Source: Mogibacterium sp.
GTDB lineage: Bacteria; Bacillota; Clostridia; Peptostreptococcales; Anaerovoracaceae
Length of the DNA stretch: 35,976 bases
Direction of reading: 5' to 3'
Assembly (NCBI GenBank): GCA_017405845.1
Contig: JAFQZQ010000035.1
Span: forward strand, 1-35,976
A program made the translations under genes and the position numbers. Below the pieces are notes generated by a model that saw nothing but the letters and a program-made list of their open reading frames with translations, searched no databases and was not told the origin of the DNA. How positions within the stretch are numbered: the stretch's first letter is position 1; every line of letters starts with the position of its first letter. Positions 33,293-35,976 of the stretch are shown here, piece after piece.

Positions 33293-33344
33293 TTTTCTGT
33301 CCTCCGCTTAAAACAGCTGTGAGCAATTCTTAACATTTGTTTAT

Positions 33345-33353
33345 ATTGTAGCA
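33345..33353 (-). promoter_or_regulatory. Extended -10 promoter, TGCTACAAT
   Basis: Minus strand TGCTACAAT, 52 bases before the ATG at 33292. On the opposite strand TGATATATAAT (33358-33368) could serve the divergent gene at 33420, so the 127-base gap probably holds back-to-back promoters. Confidence 0.5.
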
Positions 33354-33419
33354 TATTTGATATATAATTCATTCATTAAAACATTCCCCGATAAGTGTAG
33401 TTTTTACTGAGAGGACATT

Positions 33420-35976
33420 ATGAAAAGAGAGAAAAATTGGCGACGACTTGCAGGACGATTAATGACTATGGTGCTCAGCCTCCTGCTGGTCTTTTCTTTT
33501 GCCGGAAGCATTGTAAAAATCGATGCTTTTGCTGCACCAGGAGACACGGTCACAAGGGCTGAATGGCTGTCGGCACTCGTCGAGACCTTCGATATGACAG
33601 TCGAAGATGACACCATGATGCCTGATAACTACTTTAGTGATCTGGATCCGTCATCGAGCTACTACAAGGATTTCTTACTTGCGGTCCAGTTCGGACTGGT
33701 TAATGTGGAGGCTGGTGATCCTGTAAATCCTGACGAACCTGCTACACGTGAATTTGCAGCAAGTACGCTGAACTTCTGCCTGGGATTCCAGCTGGACGAG
33801 AACGCAGAGTATACGTTCTCAGATGCAGCTGATATGGCTGATCCTGCAAGTGCACAGGTCGCAGTCGATCATGGCTGGCTGGCACTGATCGATGGCAAAT
33901 TCTCTCCATCAACAAATATTACAGTTGAGGAGAAGGCTGCCATGCTTGCTGATGCATCTGAGATATGGCATTCCACAGATCCGGATGAAAATCACCAAAA
34001 TGAGTATGAGGTAAAGACCGGAGTTATTGAGGTGCCAGACGGAACGCAAGTTGACGTGACTGCAGATGGCAATATCATAATCATCGACAGCCCGGTATCG
34101 ATTGCAGCTGGGGACAAGTTCGTGATCCACATCAATGGAATACCAGTAGCTTACGAGGCTCTTTCGGTTGATAAACAAGGGAGCAATCTGACAATAGAAG
34201 CTGAGGAAGTAGAGAATGAAGAAGCCTTTGATGCGCTCGATCTTCAGGGAACGATGGATGGAAGCGCTCTGATACTTGGAGAAGCAAATCCGGATCTTGA
34301 TGTTGTCTATGATGAAGAGCCGGTCAGGAGCGGAACGAAAGCCGGGGGAACTATTCCTTTTAAGAATACGAAGTTGTCCTTCAAAGGGGAGCTTAAATTA
34401 GGTGAGGGGAAAAAGGTCTCTGTCGACGGTAAGTACAGCGATATAAAGATTCTCTATAATGTATCCCTTACAGGAGAGAACTATATTAAGGTTACCGGAA
34501 AGACAACATTTTCAGCAAAAGCCTCCTTCGATATGATGGAGAGCTTAGGAATCAATGAGATCCCTGTGGTTCCGGCGACTGTACCGGGAGTAGGCGGTTT
34601 TGACCTTATTATTGAACTCAAACTTGGAGGATCGATTTCGATAACTTCCAAGTGCAATATGACGATGGGTCTCTCGTATATAGCAGGCGGAGATCTTCGA
34701 ATGATCAAAGAGTTTACAGCTCCGACATTCAGTATGGTTTGCGAGGCCAATGGTCAGGCAGGACTCAAGGCGCGCTTGGGAATAACAGGAAAGCTGCTGC
34801 CGTTCAACGGCTACGTTTATGCCGGCTGCGGAGGCAGAGCTAAAGTGGAAAGCGTCACATATCCTGATGGAACGCCTAAAAACTGTACAACTTTTGTAGC
34901 CTGGTTCTATGCTGAAGCAGGTGCGGAGGCAAAGGTAAAAGTCGGCTCGTGGAGCAAATCTACCTCAGCTGTGTATGAGGTTTTCAACGATACAAACAGC
35001 CCACTAAGGGTATATCACCACTATGAAGACTTTAAAGAAGTACCTCGCTGCACCAGAGAGGATGACTTCAAATATTACACCAAGTGGAACTCAGCAATGT
35101 GGCCAAGCGGATGGTCAGGCGGCATAGGCGGCTATGGATATGATGAAGCCGGAGAACCGGTAGAAGTCTACAAGTATGAAATTGTGACGATAGACTATAT
35201 TGATTACGCTAAGATTAATGGATTCTATGGAAACGTTTCTGCGCTTACCATTCCGGATACAATAGACGGATATAAAGTCATTGCTATTAAGGATAATGTC
35301 TTCAAGGACATGACTCATATCACATCAGTTGTTATGGGTGATGACATTGAGGAAATAGGTGTGAGTGCATTCCGAAACTGCACATCTTTAAGTTATGTAT
35401 ATTTACCAAAAGGACTCAAAAAACTAGGGCATGAAGCATTCCGCAATGATGTAAGTCTGAGCGCAATAGAGATCCCGAAGAGTCTTGAAGAGTGTTCACG
35501 TTACGTTCCTAACAATGGACTTTCATATGGACCATTTTCAGAATGTACCGGGCTAAAAACGATCACCTTTGAAGACGGAGCGGTCAGAGTAGCTTCTAAC
35601 CTGTTTGCAATGTGCACAGGCCTTGAAGAGATAGTGATACCTGACACGGTAGCTTCCATCGATGAACAGGCATTCAAGGATGCCGGAAACCTCAGGAAAG
35701 TAACATATTCCAAGAATCTTACAAAGATCGGGAATGGTGCCTTCTGGTCATGCACATCATTAACAGATGCAGAACTGTCGGATACTATAACACTGATCGA
35801 TTATAATGCATACAGAAACTGCACCTCCATTGAAACAGTACATCTGCCAAAGGGACTCAAGGAACTAGGGCATGAAGCATTCCGCAATGATGTAAGTCTG
35901 AGCGCAATAGAGATCCCGAAGAGCCTTGAAAGATGCACACGTTACGTTCCTAACAGTGGACTTTCATATGGACCAT
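33420..35976 (+). CDS. Secreted SLH-like and LRR_5 protein, partial at right edge
   Basis: The reading frame is open from the ATG at 33420 (GAGAGGA ahead) to the window end, 852 codons with no stop, so the C-terminus is missing. A signal peptide ends near DAFAAPG (about 41). Three S-layer-homology-like segments follow (about 43-100, 100-145 and 145-180), with VTRAEWLSAL, ATREFAASTL, YFSDLD and TFSDAAD. These would bind secondary wall polymers, although they are degenerate. A long central region (about 190-575) has no domain I recognise; part is a repetitive beta structure (GKLLPFNGYVYAGCGG). From about 590 LRR_5 repeats begin (VSAFRNCTSLSYVYLPKGLK and similar). It is a wall-bound relative of the giant protein at 20578. 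Confidence 0.82.
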   Translation, partial: MKREKNWRRLAGRLMTMVLSLLLVFSFAGSIVKIDAFAAPGDTVTRAEWLSALVETFDMTVEDDTMMPDNYFSDLDPSSSYYKDFLLAVQFGLVNVEAGDPVNPDEPATREFAASTLNFCLGFQLDENAEYTFSDAADMADPASAQVAVDHGWLALIDGKFSPSTNITVEEKAAMLADASEIWHSTDPDENHQNEYEVKTGVIEVPDGTQVDVTADGNIIIIDSPVSIAAGDKFVIHINGIPVAYEALSVDKQGSNLTIEAEEVENEEAFDALDLQGTMDGSALILGEANPDLDVVYDEEPVRSGTKAGGTIPFKNTKLSFKGELKLGEGKKVSVDGKYSDIKILYNVSLTGENYIKVTGKTTFSAKASFDMMESLGINEIPVVPATVPGVGGFDLIIELKLGGSISITSKCNMTMGLSYIAGGDLRMIKEFTAPTFSMVCEANGQAGLKARLGITGKLLPFNGYVYAGCGGRAKVESVTYPDGTPKNCTTFVAWFYAEAGAEAKVKVGSWSKSTSAVYEVFNDTNSPLRVYHHYEDFKEVPRCTREDDFKYYTKWNSAMWPSGWSGGIGGYGYDEAGEPVEVYKYEIVTIDYIDYAKINGFYGNVSALTIPDTIDGYKVIAIKDNVFKDMTHITSVVMGDDIEEIGVSAFRNCTSLSYVYLPKGLKKLGHEAFRNDVSLSAIEIPKSLEECSRYVPNNGLSYGPFSECTGLKTITFEDGAVRVASNLFAMCTGLEEIVIPDTVASIDEQAFKDAGNLRKVTYSKNLTKIGNGAFWSCTSLTDAELSDTITLIDYNAYRNCTSIETVHLPKGLKELGHEAFRNDVSLSAIEIPKSLERCTRYVPNSGLSYGP
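35406..35535 (+). repeat. Near-identical LRR repeat, copy 1
   Basis: About 130 bases (from CCAAAAGGACTC to ATGGACCAT) recur exactly 441 bases downstream with fewer than a dozen substitutions. The stretch from CTAGGGCATGAAGC through GATCCCGAAGAG is unchanged. It encodes GLKKLGHEAFRNDVSLSAIE and on. Confidence 0.85.
35847..35976 (+). repeat. Near-identical LRR repeat, copy 2 (cut by window end)
   Basis: The second copy of 35406-35535 at an offset of 441 bases (147 codons). The window ends inside it, so the true length of the repeat and the number of copies are not known. Confidence 0.85.

Noticed and set aside
1..35976. tRNA, rRNA or prophage genes
   Set aside because: Intergenic gaps are short and are explained by promoters, terminators and REP units. 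No cloverleaf, rRNA-like stretch, integrase or phage structural gene was seen.

Overview
The window looks like chromosomal DNA of a low-to-moderate GC Gram-positive anaerobe of the Clostridia. Family XIII / Anaerovoracaceae-type organisms are my best guess. The grounds are strong AGGAGG-type ribosome sites, Gram-positive signal peptides, very large secreted proteins built of LRR_5 (BspA-like), FN3 and Ig-like modules ending in lysine-rich strands, a GltS carrier and an Fe-S serine dehydratase. This placement is inference from style. There is no rRNA, tRNA or housekeeping marker to fix it.

Layout. (1) 1-4300: two terminators, a secreted FN3/propeller protein (-), a REP-associated tyrosine transposase (RAYT, +) bracketed by REP-like repeats, a secreted M14 metallopeptidase (-) and a 67-residue protein (-). 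(2) 4437-7891: a compact + strand operon of membrane-anchored alpha/beta hydrolase, histidine phosphatase, fused L-serine dehydratase and a shortened DMT-type transporter. (3) 7998-13308: a second + strand operon of a protein with an internally duplicated helical domain, a secreted Ig-like/FN3 protein, a transmembrane Ser/Thr kinase with extracellular Ig-like domains, and a secreted FN3-amidase. It reads as an envelope-sensing and cell-wall-remodelling module. (4) 13372-20371 (-): a 1285-residue secreted protein with CxxC modules, then a GltS-type symporter and amidohydrolase pair. (5) 20578 to the right edge: a 3621-residue secreted LRR_5 giant (+), a beta-helix-like secreted protein (-), and the start of an SLH-like plus LRR_5 protein (+) that runs off the window.

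The most distinctive thread is a REP/RAYT system. GGGGACAG...TCCCCGGAAGGGG...TAAC units occur at seven loci. Three of them are long palindromes with A/T-rich flanks that serve as intergenic terminators. Others extend into genes: one is read in frame inside the serine dehydratase, one supplies the last nine residues and the stop codon of the peptidase, and one supplies the transposase stop. The second thread is the kinase operon, in which Ig-like domains take the place of the PASTA domains usual in wall-sensing kinases.

Several secreted-protein genes share an extended -10 promoter (TGNTAYAAT) without a recognisable -35. No CRISPR array, prophage, tRNA or rRNA was seen.
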